Shown here: positions 13,101 to 25,100 of the stretch, in pieces
Position numbering within the stretch: the stretch's first letter is position 1
Layout of the letters: every line of letters starts with the position of its first letter
Assembly: GCF_905220565.1 (NCBI RefSeq)
Contig: NC_059406.1
Span: forward strand, 14,890,001-14,954,000
DNA length: 64,000 nt
Source of the DNA: Melitaea cinxia
Taxonomy: Eukaryota > Arthropoda > Insecta > Lepidoptera > Nymphalidae
Reading direction: 5' to 3'
The notes under the pieces: generated by a model
What the model was told of the DNA's origin: nothing
The model's input: only the letters and a program-made list of their open reading frames with translations
Database searches by the model: none
Translations under genes and position numbers: made by a program

Positions 13101-16100
13101 GTTAAGTATCGATATTGAGTATAAGCTCATGAAAAATGTGATTTTATGTGTATTTTATAGCATTTTCTTCTTTTTTTTCTTTGAAAATATACATAAAAAG
13201 TAGTTTTTTCATGCAATAAAAAAATAGAAAATTTTCAGTTTCGATACTGTATGTAGGGACAGTCGATATATATTCTATATTATTGTTGTGTAAACCTACC
13301 ACTAATTTTGGAATGTACACGAGATCGATGTGATATGAGAGTATCTATACAACTTATATAAATGAAAATAACAAAAACTACACTCCTATTGATAGATGTG
13401 TACATATAGCAAAGAGAAACAATTATTTAAATTTTGTACAAGATATCTATAAATGATAACTAAATATAAATATATATATGCTTAAAAAGAAAGATTACTA
13501 TGCTAGTGTTGTATGTCAGATAATAATTTTAATAATAATTCTTCAGGTCAGTTCTATGAAGGTTTCAACCGAGAAGGTAAAGAGTCAATGTTGCCATATG
13601 GCATATACACCATGGATGACCTCAAACAGTATGGTGCCGATAGGAACTGGTGTCCGTATTTCCTTTCCAGATTTGCTGTAAGTTGGATGTCCATAAAGAA
13701 CTATATTTGAAACGTAATTTTTGGTCATCAAAATTTTATGTGTACTAGTTTTTTTTTTTACAAAGTATTTAATATCATACATATGTTTAAGCGCTATTAT
13801 TATAAAGCTAATGAGTTCGTATTCGTAGGTTTAAAAAAACGATTTTTTAGATATGTTTCAATCTTAAATTTTTTTTGGCTTAGCGTGCTTCCGAGGCACG
13901 GTGGGGCGACCCACAGGCATCCAAACCGGAAAGAATATTTGTACAAATACCAATATTCATCCCGAGCGGGAATCGAACCCGCAAATGGTCGATGTTTTAG
14001 GTTACTTAGGACTACTCGGACCGGTACACCAGAGCAGTTGATTATCTATATAATTATATTTATAGAAAAAAAACATGTAGCTATAACAGTGACTGTTACT
14101 TTAGGAATAGACGACAGTGTGTGTTAAGCTGTGTGGTTACGGCATTAAAGAATATAGCCACCCCCCTTTCTTCCTGTGGGTTTCGTAAGAGGCAACTAAG
14201 GGATAACGCAGTTCCACTACTATCTTGGAACTTAAAAAGCCGACCAATGGCGGAATAACCATCCAACTACTGCCTTTGAAATACACAGGCCGAAGACGGG
14301 CAGCAGCGTCTTCGGTGCGACAAAGCCAGTACTGCGGTCACCAACCCGCCTGCCCAGCGTGGTGACTATGGGTAAAACACATGAGTTCGCGCCATTTTTG
14401 GCGTGAACTTGTGGAGGGCTATGTCCAGCAGTGGATTGCGATAGGCTGAAGTGGTGGAGTGTGTGTTATAGACATTTATTTATTTACTATCTCTCAAACG
14501 TTGTTTTGCCATATATGTTATTAACGCCCTTAATCGCCCCCCCCCCCCCACACCTTATAACTTAGGGGCCGATATTATATTATATATTACCGGCCGATTC
14601 TCAGACCTAACCGAAGACGAACAAAATTTCATAAAAATCGGTCCAGCCGTCGGAGGAGTATTTTATTAATAAGATATTTTCTCTCCTACAGATCATACAC
14701 GCAGAAATAGTCGTATACTCATACCACTACCTCCTAGATCCTAAAATAGCAGAAGTAGTTTCAAAAGAACTACACAAAGAAGCGGTAGTTGTGTTCGACG
14801 AGGCTCATAACATTGACAACGTTTGTATCGACTCGCTCAGTGTGAAGATAACGAGGCGGACCATAGACAAGAGTACCGTCGCCTTGCAGACGTTGGAAAA
14901 GGCTGTAACGCAGTATGTTTTTCTTAAAAAAAAAAATATATATATATATACATATATATATATTTGGAGTTTACTCCTTAAGAATCGATTTTGATATAAG
15001 CCCCCGGTATAAAATAATATGAGGAGGAAAATCTACTGAACGAATGACCTCGTTACGTTTCTCGTAACGTCATCGACGACATTTTGTAATAACGTTACTT
15101 GATTCGTTTATTAACCATATGACTATTATTAGCCAATTAAGCTATGGAACTATGTACCCGCTAGATCGAAATAGATAACACCGACACGGTCAGTCGGAGA
15201 TGCAGGTTCGATCCCCGCTGGTATGGTCGATTTTTTATATCATATTAAAAAAATATTTAGATTTCCCTAATATCAAAAATAAAATCGTTCGAATTCTATA
15301 TATATTTTTTGTGTTTGATAATCAGTCCGACTGAATTAATCAATAATTTCTTTTAAGCTATTTTTGCAACATTAATTATGATCTATCTTGTGATAGGACA
15401 AAATCACAAGATCAAAAAACGAAAGTCATGGGCATAGCTTTTGTTTAAATAAATAAAAATAATAAATTGCTCTTGATATTAAACTAAAAATTTACATAAA
15501 AATTTACAATTAACACTACAACAAATATATAAATAAAATAAATATTGTTTATAGATTAAAACAAGAAGACTCCGCTCGATTAACGGCAGAATATGAACAA
15601 ATGGTGGAAGGTCTGAGAGAAGCGGCCGTAGCCAGAGAAACTGACCTTATATTGGCCAACCCCATCCTGCCAGATGAAGTACTTAACGGTCAGTATTTAG
15701 TTAAATGAACACTGAGGGACCATCCATAAATTATGTCACACGAATTTTAAACTCCTCCCCGTCCTTGTCACAGATGGACACATCCCCCCCCCTACCTAGT
15801 GTGACGTCACAATTTCCATCATATTTTGAAATGTGATGTCATAAAACTGGAACCCTACCCACCCCTTGTCACACAATGTGACTTCGTCGATTCCTTACCC
15901 CTCCCCCTCTTAACGTTTGACGTAATTTGTGAATGGTGCCTAATGACCTTTAGCAAAAGTAAGGGTAGTCAAATTGGGTCGAGTTTTATTGAGTTTTCAA
16001 GTGATAACGTCAAGAGGGTAGAATCCCTGCAGGTTTACACGTATTCTATGTCCGTCTATATCAACTTTTCAATTATCCTCAATAGGAGGTCAGTTCAGGT

Positions 16101-19100
16101 CATAGGTAAACTGTGGCTGTTGTCAGTTGTACTGTTATCATTCACTAATAGAAATGGAAGAACGGGCACAACTTACCAAATATTATATACGCATTTAACT
16201 TTTTCATTTACTATACAATCTCAACTTTGATATAAATGTAAAAATTTGTGTTGGCATTAATTATAATTATTTACTAACTGTTGCCGTGACTTCGTCCGCG
16301 TGGAACAGTTTCTTTGGGCTAACTGGGGAAGCTTTCAAAAAGGAAAAAAACCCGATTTTGAAAAACATTCTTCATTGGTGTTCTGCTTCTATTGATCTTA
16401 GCGTGATGATAAAGCCTAGAACTTTCCTCGATAAATGGGCTATCTAACACTGAATAAATTTTTCAAATTGGACCAGTAGTTCCTGAGATTAGCGCGTTTA
16501 AACAAACAAACTTTTCAGCTATATAATATTAGTATAGATTACACATATGGCGAGCGAAATACTGCTTCTTTAGCGCCTTAATAAATGATCTACCGTCGGA
16601 ATTGATTGATAGTATTACGCCAATTAATTTAAATTAGTAAACTTAAAAGTCACTTTCTTGATAGAATGTTGACTTGATAGTTCTGATATATTTGATTGTG
16701 TGCATATTTTTGTTTGATGATTGTTCAGTCCCAGCTTACTTCTAATAGAAGGGTGTGTTAATCTGTGATTGTTTTATATTTGTTGTCTGTTGGTTACTAA
16801 ATAGCATTGTCATAAACCTGCGTTATTTGTACTAAGTTACACCATTGTCTATTTGATAAATAAATAAAAAAATATTTTCTTTACAGAGGTCGTCCCAGGA
16901 AATATAAGGAATGCTGAACATTTTCTCGGTTTTATGAAACGGTTCATAGAATATCTGAAGATGAGGTTACGGATACAGCACGTCGTTCAGGAGTCTCCAG
17001 CAGGTATACAAGCTGAACATTCTAATAAATGTGTTTGTTCTTAGACAAAAAATAGAAAGACTTCAATTTACATTGGCTAGTAAGATACTGTACATATTAT
17101 TAGGTGAAACTCGAAAAAGTACTCGTCAAAACTCAATTTAGATGGGACTGTATGACAAACACCAGCTTGAACAAAGTTAGAATACTCGGTATAACCAGTA
17201 AAAAGTTATAAGGAAAAAAAATAATAATAATGCATTAGAATTGCAAACTCCCTTTTTTTAATTTAATTCAAAATAGCAGTATATTTACTAAACAGTATTA
17301 AGAAACTTATTATTAATAAGGGCAATATTTGGAAAAACGTATTGCGTTATGTCGTAAATGGGTGGTAAGCATCCACTTTGAGTTTTTTTTTTTATATAAC
17401 TAGGTTTGCAAACAAGCGTACGGCTCATCTGATGGTAAGCCATTACCGTAGCTTATAGACGCCTGCAACACCAGAAGCATCGCAAGCCTGTTGCCGACCC
17501 TACCCTAATCCCCCTCCCCCTCCCCCCAGGAGCTCTGGTCACCTTAATCACCAACAGGAGCACAACACTGCTTGAAAGCAGTGTTATTTAGCTGTGATTC
17601 TGTAAGGTTGAGGTACTACCCCAGTCGGGCTGCTCCATATTTTGAGCAGGAAATTCCTGCTGTGCCCTACCTCAGTTAAAATCTAAGGAAACCTTCTAGT
17701 TTTTAATCAACTTCAAAAAAAGGAGGAGGTTACTCAATTCGATCGAATATATATATAGAGAGATAGAGATATGGAGGTCTATCTCCAGCTGTACATTACG
17801 ATAGGCTGAAGTGAAGGTTGACTAGTTAATAACGACACTAGATATTAAGTCCGACTTTTTCCAACTTTTTTTTTGTAAACGCTGGTCAATAATGGACCCC
17901 CCGCCCCTATCCCTGCAATATCTGTTTTTTTTTATTTGACCTAAAAGTTGACGAGAGAAGAATGCCACTAGAAATTAAGTTCGCCTTTTATCCTAAAAGA
18001 AAATCTTTTTTTTTGCTAATTGTTTGTCAATAAAAATTAAAAAAAAAAACGATTGTGCTTTAGACCACACGACGGAAGTAAAACTTCTGCACAATAGGCC
18101 TGCACTGTGTTTAGATATACGAAACGTAACTGGCTATGAAAGAAAGAGAAAAAAAACGAGTGCTCGCACCTCTCTTGCTCCATTCGCCTCGCCCAAAGTA
18201 AAAAAAAAAATACTTCAAAAAATACCCAAGAAAAATTCCATAAGCATCGTTTTCTCTCCCAGGGTTCCTGAAAGATTGCTCCACTCGCGTGTGCCTCGAA
18301 CGGAAGCCTCTTCGTTTCTGCGCCTCTCGGCTTTCGGCGCTAATGCGGACCCTGCAGGTATTCACTCTCATTCTCACACTCACATTCACACTCACATTCA
18401 CACTCACATTCACACTCACATTCACACTCACATTCACACTCACATTCACGCTCACTAGTTGATTGACTAGCCCGTTGGCGCGGTTTGTAGTTGTCCTGCT
18501 TTCTGTTCCGCGGGTTGCGGGCTCGATTCCCCTCCTGAGTCCGGGTGTAATATTTGTGTTTATATAGGTATTATTTCTATGTATATTTATAAATAAAAAC
18601 TAAATAAATATATATTTACCTATACCAGTCGGCTGTTACCTATAACACAAGCATTAAGTTGCTAGACGACAGTCCTCGGAGGGGACTTGTCACTGCCGAG
18701 CGTTATCACCGCGATGTTCGGCGACGACGAGTCCTGGAAGGCGATGGTCTCCTTCTGCGAGACAGTAATGTCCCAGAAGAAAAATGACGAGCAGATGAGA
18801 GAAGAGGCCGCCGATGAGGCCTCCGTCCACAAGTGACGAACGGGAGTGCATAGGAGGCGCTACTTAATGCGTTTCCAGTATCGCCCCTGTGCCCATGTCG
18901 GGCCGGGATGGGAACCCGGTCCTGCTAGACATGGCGTCGTCGGGATTGTTCAGAGGTGAGCCGGACAGTCCCCATGGAGGAGAAGTCTGGCCTTTTCGCC
19001 GAGGCCAGCCTGTCGCTGGAGGGATCCTGTTGCCTGCAGATCCGGGACCCTCCAATTAAAGCGGCTGAAGGCTCCCGCAGGGGTTTTGGTTGGTAGTGCA

Positions 19101-22100
19101 CCCCCAAGTGCTGAAGCCGACATACGGTCTAGGAATGCCTACCCGGGCGTCCTGGATATCACCCGTAAATGGGTTAGCCTGCGACATCAAAAAAAAAAAG
19201 CAATAAGTTGCTTAGCAACAGATTACAGACGACCATTGTGTATGTGAAAAGATATTTATTTATTATTTTGCAGTAGTTATCGCTGAAACATACGAATAAA
19301 TATATAAATACAAGCTGCAAACGTTGTTCTGCCTTACGAATAGGGACGCCATTATCACCTAGGAGTATATAGGAGAGAGTAGACTTACCAAAAATTTTCA
19401 TAAAAATCGGTAAAGGAGGAGTTCGGTAATAAACAGTGTGACACCAGATTTTTATATTAAATATAAATGACACGCTTAATATCTTGCTGAGTGCAAAAAT
19501 CAAAACCAAAGAACGTCTAAAACTAAATCGATTCTGTTTTTTTGATGATTTGATATATTCCATAGATGGTTCTGAAGCGAAGAAAAATTAAGTAAATTGG
19601 AAAAATTCAAAAAAAGTGTTGTTTGAATTTCACGCTTTTGAAATATTGACATCGCATTACGGGACGACTATTGGTTCAGCTTGTATTTGAAAAAAAAACG
19701 TTACAATCCTTCCAAAAAAAAATCATAACTTTTTTTTATATATTTTATCTAGCTGTAATATTTCTAAAATTGAAAATAAATTATGTTTGATATTAATTAT
19801 ACATCGTCACACACATCGTCTGTTCCTGACGTTATTTTATTTTATTTATTAGAAGTAGTGCTGTGTGGCTACGGCACTAAAGAATTTAGCCACCCCCTCT
19901 CTTCCCGTGGGTGTCGTAAGAGGCGACTAAGGGATAACAAGGTTCCACAACCACCTTGGAACTTAAGAAGCCGACCGATGGCGGGATAACCATCCAATTG
20001 CTGCTTTGAAACACACAGGCCGAAGACGGGCAGCAGCGTCTTCGGTACGACAAAGCCAGTACTGCGGTCACCAACCCGCCTGCCCAGCGTGGTGACTATG
20101 GGCAAAACACATGAGTTCACGTTATTTTTGGCGTAAACTTGTGGAGGCCTATGTCCAGCAGTGGACTGTATAAGCTGTAATGATGATGATGATTAGAAGT
20201 AGAAATAACAATAAGCATACAAACCACTTAGATGCTATCGCATATATATATTGATGAAATGCTATAACAAACATGACACACGATTATCTTAGTAATAACG
20301 AAATACTATTTGATAAAGAATTTTAGGTACATCTTGTTTCTGAATAAAATCGAAATTAACTGGATATGTATAATAACGATTCATCCTGTAATATCCCACT
20401 TATAGGCCTCCTTCTCTTAAGCTTAATCCACCACGCTGCTCAACTGCGGCTTGGCGGGTATATTCCTCACTATAAGTAACGATCGCTATCAGGTGTATAT
20501 GATAACAACCGGCACCGACAGATTAACGTGCTCTTCAAATAGTCCGGTCAGTTTAGACATCCGAGGTTCCAAAATTAGCTTCCCGCTGATAAATTGATAG
20601 GATTTTTCAAAACCCCGTTTTCTCCGGTAGGCCTGTTCCACTGATCTGTTGTGATTATGTTTAATTTGAAACTATTGAATAGTTAAAGATATTGGTAAGG
20701 GTTGAAAATGAAGCGGTGTAAATTAAAAAACAAAAAAAAATAGGGGTATTTATCCATCGAAATCATAATTCTTTGATACTTCTGCTTCCTTTTCTTCTGC
20801 TCTTCTTCTTCTTCTTCTTTTTGTAATGTCACTCCTATTTTTTGATCTAATTTGACCGCACTAAAAGCACGGTGGGGAAACCCACAAGGATAGACATCTA
20901 AACCGGAACGAAATATTTGTACAAATACAAACGTTACACACCGCTTTATACTGAGAGAGAGAGAGAGAGAGAGAGAGTAAGCAAGCAGTTTCTTACTTGC
21001 GTTGAAACAGATATCGGACCCAGCGCAGTTCGGAGCCCTGACGCTAGTGGCACACCTCGCCACTCTAGTCGCCACTTACACGCGAGGCTTCGTACTCATA
21101 GTGGAGCCCTTCGACGACCGCACGCCCACCGTCTCCAACCCTGTGCTGCACTTCTCGTAAGTACTCTTCACTACTTCTTGCACTACATTGACTACTGCCA
21201 CTGCCTTATAAACTACACTAGAACTTTAACTAACTAGAACACTTCTTTAAAGAAATTTCTTCTTGTACTCTCCATTCTGTCTACTCCTTCTTTGACTACA
21301 CTATTTCTTGCACTGCACTACTCCTTTCACTGCACTACTCCTTTCACTGCACTACCCCTTGCACTAAACTACTTGTTGCACTACACTACTCCTTGCACTG
21401 CACTCCTCCTTGCACTTAACTACTTGTTGCACTACACTACTCATTGCACTTTCCATATGCAATGCGATATATACGATGTTCGACTCCTTTTTTTTTCACG
21501 CGGAACTTTATCTATTGCACCTTTAGGACTCCCATTTTAAAGGAACGCAGTCGAACACCTTGCGTAATTTTTATACAAAATAAAATTATCTTTTAGATGT
21601 ATGGATTCGTCGATAGCGATGCGCCCTGTATTTGCGAGGTTTCAGACTGTCATTATAACATCAGGTAAGAATTTCGAGTATCTTTATGAAATTTAAATTA
21701 GTCTACCCTTAAAGCTATTATTATTTTCTTAAATTGAATACTGATTTTGAAATTTTTCGTAATCCAAATTCATTCCAGATATGATTCCATACTAATGACA
21801 TTGTAATTACTTTAAAACTATTGACTCTTTTAGCATACGATGAAACTCACCATAGCATACGATTACACTAACTTCCCAATAATAACTTCCAACAGTTAGT
21901 TAATTAAAATTGCAAAAGATTGCAGTTGCTGTCAGTGCTACTAGTATATTAAATTCAAATCTCGTTTCCTGATATTCGAACAATCTGTTTAAGGTACTTT
22001 GTCCCCACTGGATATGTATCCGAAAATCTTGGACTTCAATCCGGTCATCATGAGCTCGTTCACCATGACCCTGGCACGTCCCTGTATTCTTCCCATGGTA

Positions 22101-25100
22101 AGATGATCTTATTCCAAATCTAAATCAATGGCATGTTATAATAAAATGTTAACAGAGTGACGTATAATAGGAACCCCAAGTATGTTTCTAGGTCTAATTT
22201 GTATGCGACATAAGATGACATTTCTCAATGTTCGGTATAGATCGTATCAAAAGGAAGCGATCAGGTGGCAATATCGTCGAAGTACGAGACAAGGGAAGAT
22301 GTGGCCGTTATCAGGAACTACGGACAACTGCTGGTCGAGGTATTTAGTTATTCGAATTATCTATGGTTTCGGTTTTTTATCTGTATCAGTATTTAAAGAG
22401 TAACTGCGGAGTTTCTTTCTGATTCTTCTCTGCAGAATCTACTTTCCAAATAGGTGGTAGCATCTCTTTTAACGTTTAATGAATATTTTAATTTGTATGA
22501 TGAAGATTCGAAGGTGCTTTTAAAGTCTTTGAATAAAGTTATTTTTGCTTTGTTTTCGTAATAAATATAAGTTTAGTAATATCATAATAAAATAGTTGTT
22601 AAACAACAACTTTCTAGCGAACTTAAAATACGTAAGATCGATGTCATCAACAAGCATTCGTTATATCAGTTATACACTTTAAAAATAAAAAAGGACCGAG
22701 AATTGATCCTTGTGGGATGTCCATTTTTGTTCTGTTTATTGATATTTTTGTAGCTGACGTAAATAACACATTCTAGCGCGCACATCATCAGTGCACTTGA
22801 TCCAAAATTTTGTTCTTTAATTTGAATGTGTAAAATGTTTTAATTTTTGAATATTTAGATTGTTGTGACAATTTTCTTGTCGCTTCAAGTTATCCTACTC
22901 CTCAGATAGCGTCGTGCGTGCCAGACGGAGTGGTGTGCTTCTTTACGTCCTACCTTTACCTCGAAAGTGTTGTTGGAGCATGGTATGACCAAGGTCAGTG
23001 CTACAACAGGATAGCTTTATTTAAATTAAAAAAAAATCTAATTTGATGGTTATATAGTTTTTATTATATTTTTTATTGGTAACATTCGGTCTTTTTGTTG
23101 CTTTCCCTAGGGGTGGTGGCAAGTCTGCAACGACACAAGCTACTGTTCATCGAGACACAGGATTCTGCTGAAACAAGTTTCGCCTTAATCAATTACATTA
23201 AGGTATGGTTTTATAAAATTTGACTTCCATATTTGTTAACACTTCTGATTCTAAGTTTAATCTGATTATTTTGAACTCCTGGTTTTTCGAAGGGTTTGCA
23301 GAGCTTTGTTTGCGGGTAACTTATCAGTCCAGCGACTGGCAAAGGGGTGTTCATAGTAACCGTAAAAAAAACTGATTGTTCATTTATTTAAATAAATGTT
23401 TTTGAAGGTTACTCCTTAGAAATAGGTTTTCATATAAGGTACGAAATAATATGAGAAGTAAAATTTACTGAACGAATGACTTTGTTACGTTTCTCGTAAC
23501 GCCATCTATTGGAATCGGAGTTTTCTAATAACGCCATCTTAGATCGATAGATGGCGTTATTTGATTCATTTATTTACCATTTGATATGGTATTAATCTTT
23601 TTCTTAGACTAGTAAGCCTTTTTTGTGCCTATTTAGACAGTCGATCTGAAGGACTAAACTCAAGTCGTTACAGTCGTGCGTCGCAGCTGACACTGTCTCT
23701 TTTTGTAATAGTTTCTAGTTTTAAATAATTGTTTTTTTTTTTTTTTTGCTTTGTAAAATGAACCTTTGTTGTGAGTTTGCAATGGCGATCTCATAATTAA
23801 TTATTATTGGTTGGTGCTTCTTCCTCTCAATGTTATTTGATTGAATGTTTTGTACTCGTACGTACATGTGTGGTGTGCAGGCGCGCGAGAGCGTGGACTT
23901 GTAATATAATGAATGTAATGTACGTACGTGTGGCGTGCAGGCGTGCGAGAGCGTGGACTTGTAATGTAATGAATATAATGTACTGTACGTACGTGTGGCG
24001 TGCAGGCGTGCGAGAGCGTGGACTTGTAATGTAATGAATATAATGTAATGTACGTACGTGTGGCGTGCAGGCGTGCGAGAGCGTGGAATTGTAATGTAAT
24101 GAATATAATGTAATGTACGTACGTGTGGCGTGCAGGCGTGCGAGAGCGTGGACTTGTAATGTAATGAATATAATGTACTGTACGTACGTGTGGCGTGCAG
24201 GCGTGCGAGAGCGTGGACTTGTAATGTAATGAATATAATGTACTGTACGTACGTGTGGCGTGCAGGCGTGCGAGAGCGTGGACTTGTAATGTAATGAATA
24301 TAATGTACTGTACGTACGTGTGGCGTGCAGGCGTGCGAGAGCGTGGACTTGTAATGTAATGAATATAATGTACTGTACGTACGTGTGGCGTGCAGGCGTG
24401 CGAGAGCGTGGACTTGTAATGTAATGAATATAATGTACTGTACGTACGTGTGGCGTGCAGGCGTGCGAGAGCGTGGACTTGTAATGTAATGAATATAATG
24501 TACTGTACGTACGTGTGGCGTGCAGGCGTGCGAGAGCGTGGACTTGTAATGTAATGAATATAATGTACTGTACGTACGTGTGGCGTGCAGGCGTGCGAGA
24601 GCGTGGACTTGTAATGTAATGAATATAATGTACTGTACGTACGTGTGGCGTGCAGGCGTGCGAGAGCGTGGACTTGTAATGTAATGAATATAATGTACTG
24701 TACGTACGTGTGGCGTGCAGGCGTGCGAGAGCGTGGACTTGTAATGTAATGAATATAATGTACTGTACGTACGTGTGGCGTGCAGGCGTGCGAGAGCGTG
24801 GACTTGTAATGTAATGAATATAATGTACTGTACGTACGTGTGGCGTGCAGGCGTGCGAGAGCGTGGACTTGTAATGTAATGAATATAATGTACTGTACGT
24901 ACGTGTGGCGTGCAGGCGTGCGAGAGCGTGGACTTGTAATGTAATGAATATAATGTACTGTACGTACGTGTGGCGTGCAGGCGTGCGAGAGCGTGGACTT
25001 GTAATGTAATGAATATAATGTACTGTACGTACGTGTGGCGTGCAGGCGTGCGAGAGCGTGGACTTGTAATGTAATGAATATAATGTACTGTACGTACGTG

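Noticed and set aside
13970..14040. Functional tRNA gene suggested by the GGTTCGATTCCCGC box
   Set aside because: The A-box half and cloverleaf are not intact, and it continues into a SINE tail shared with other copies. The same holds for 15165, 18465, 27413 and 56286.
15826..16230. 134-aa open frame in Xpd intron 8
   Set aside because: It begins inside a MITE, has no recognised domain, and lies between two well-defined Xpd exons.
18024..18458. 144-aa + strand and 114-aa - strand frames
   Set aside because: They overlap Xpd exon 10 in the wrong frame and run into the 12-bp microsatellite (HTHIHTH / VNVSVNVS repeats).
20683..21075. 130-aa - strand frame
   Set aside because: Antisense of Xpd exon 11 plus GA and TTC microsatellites.
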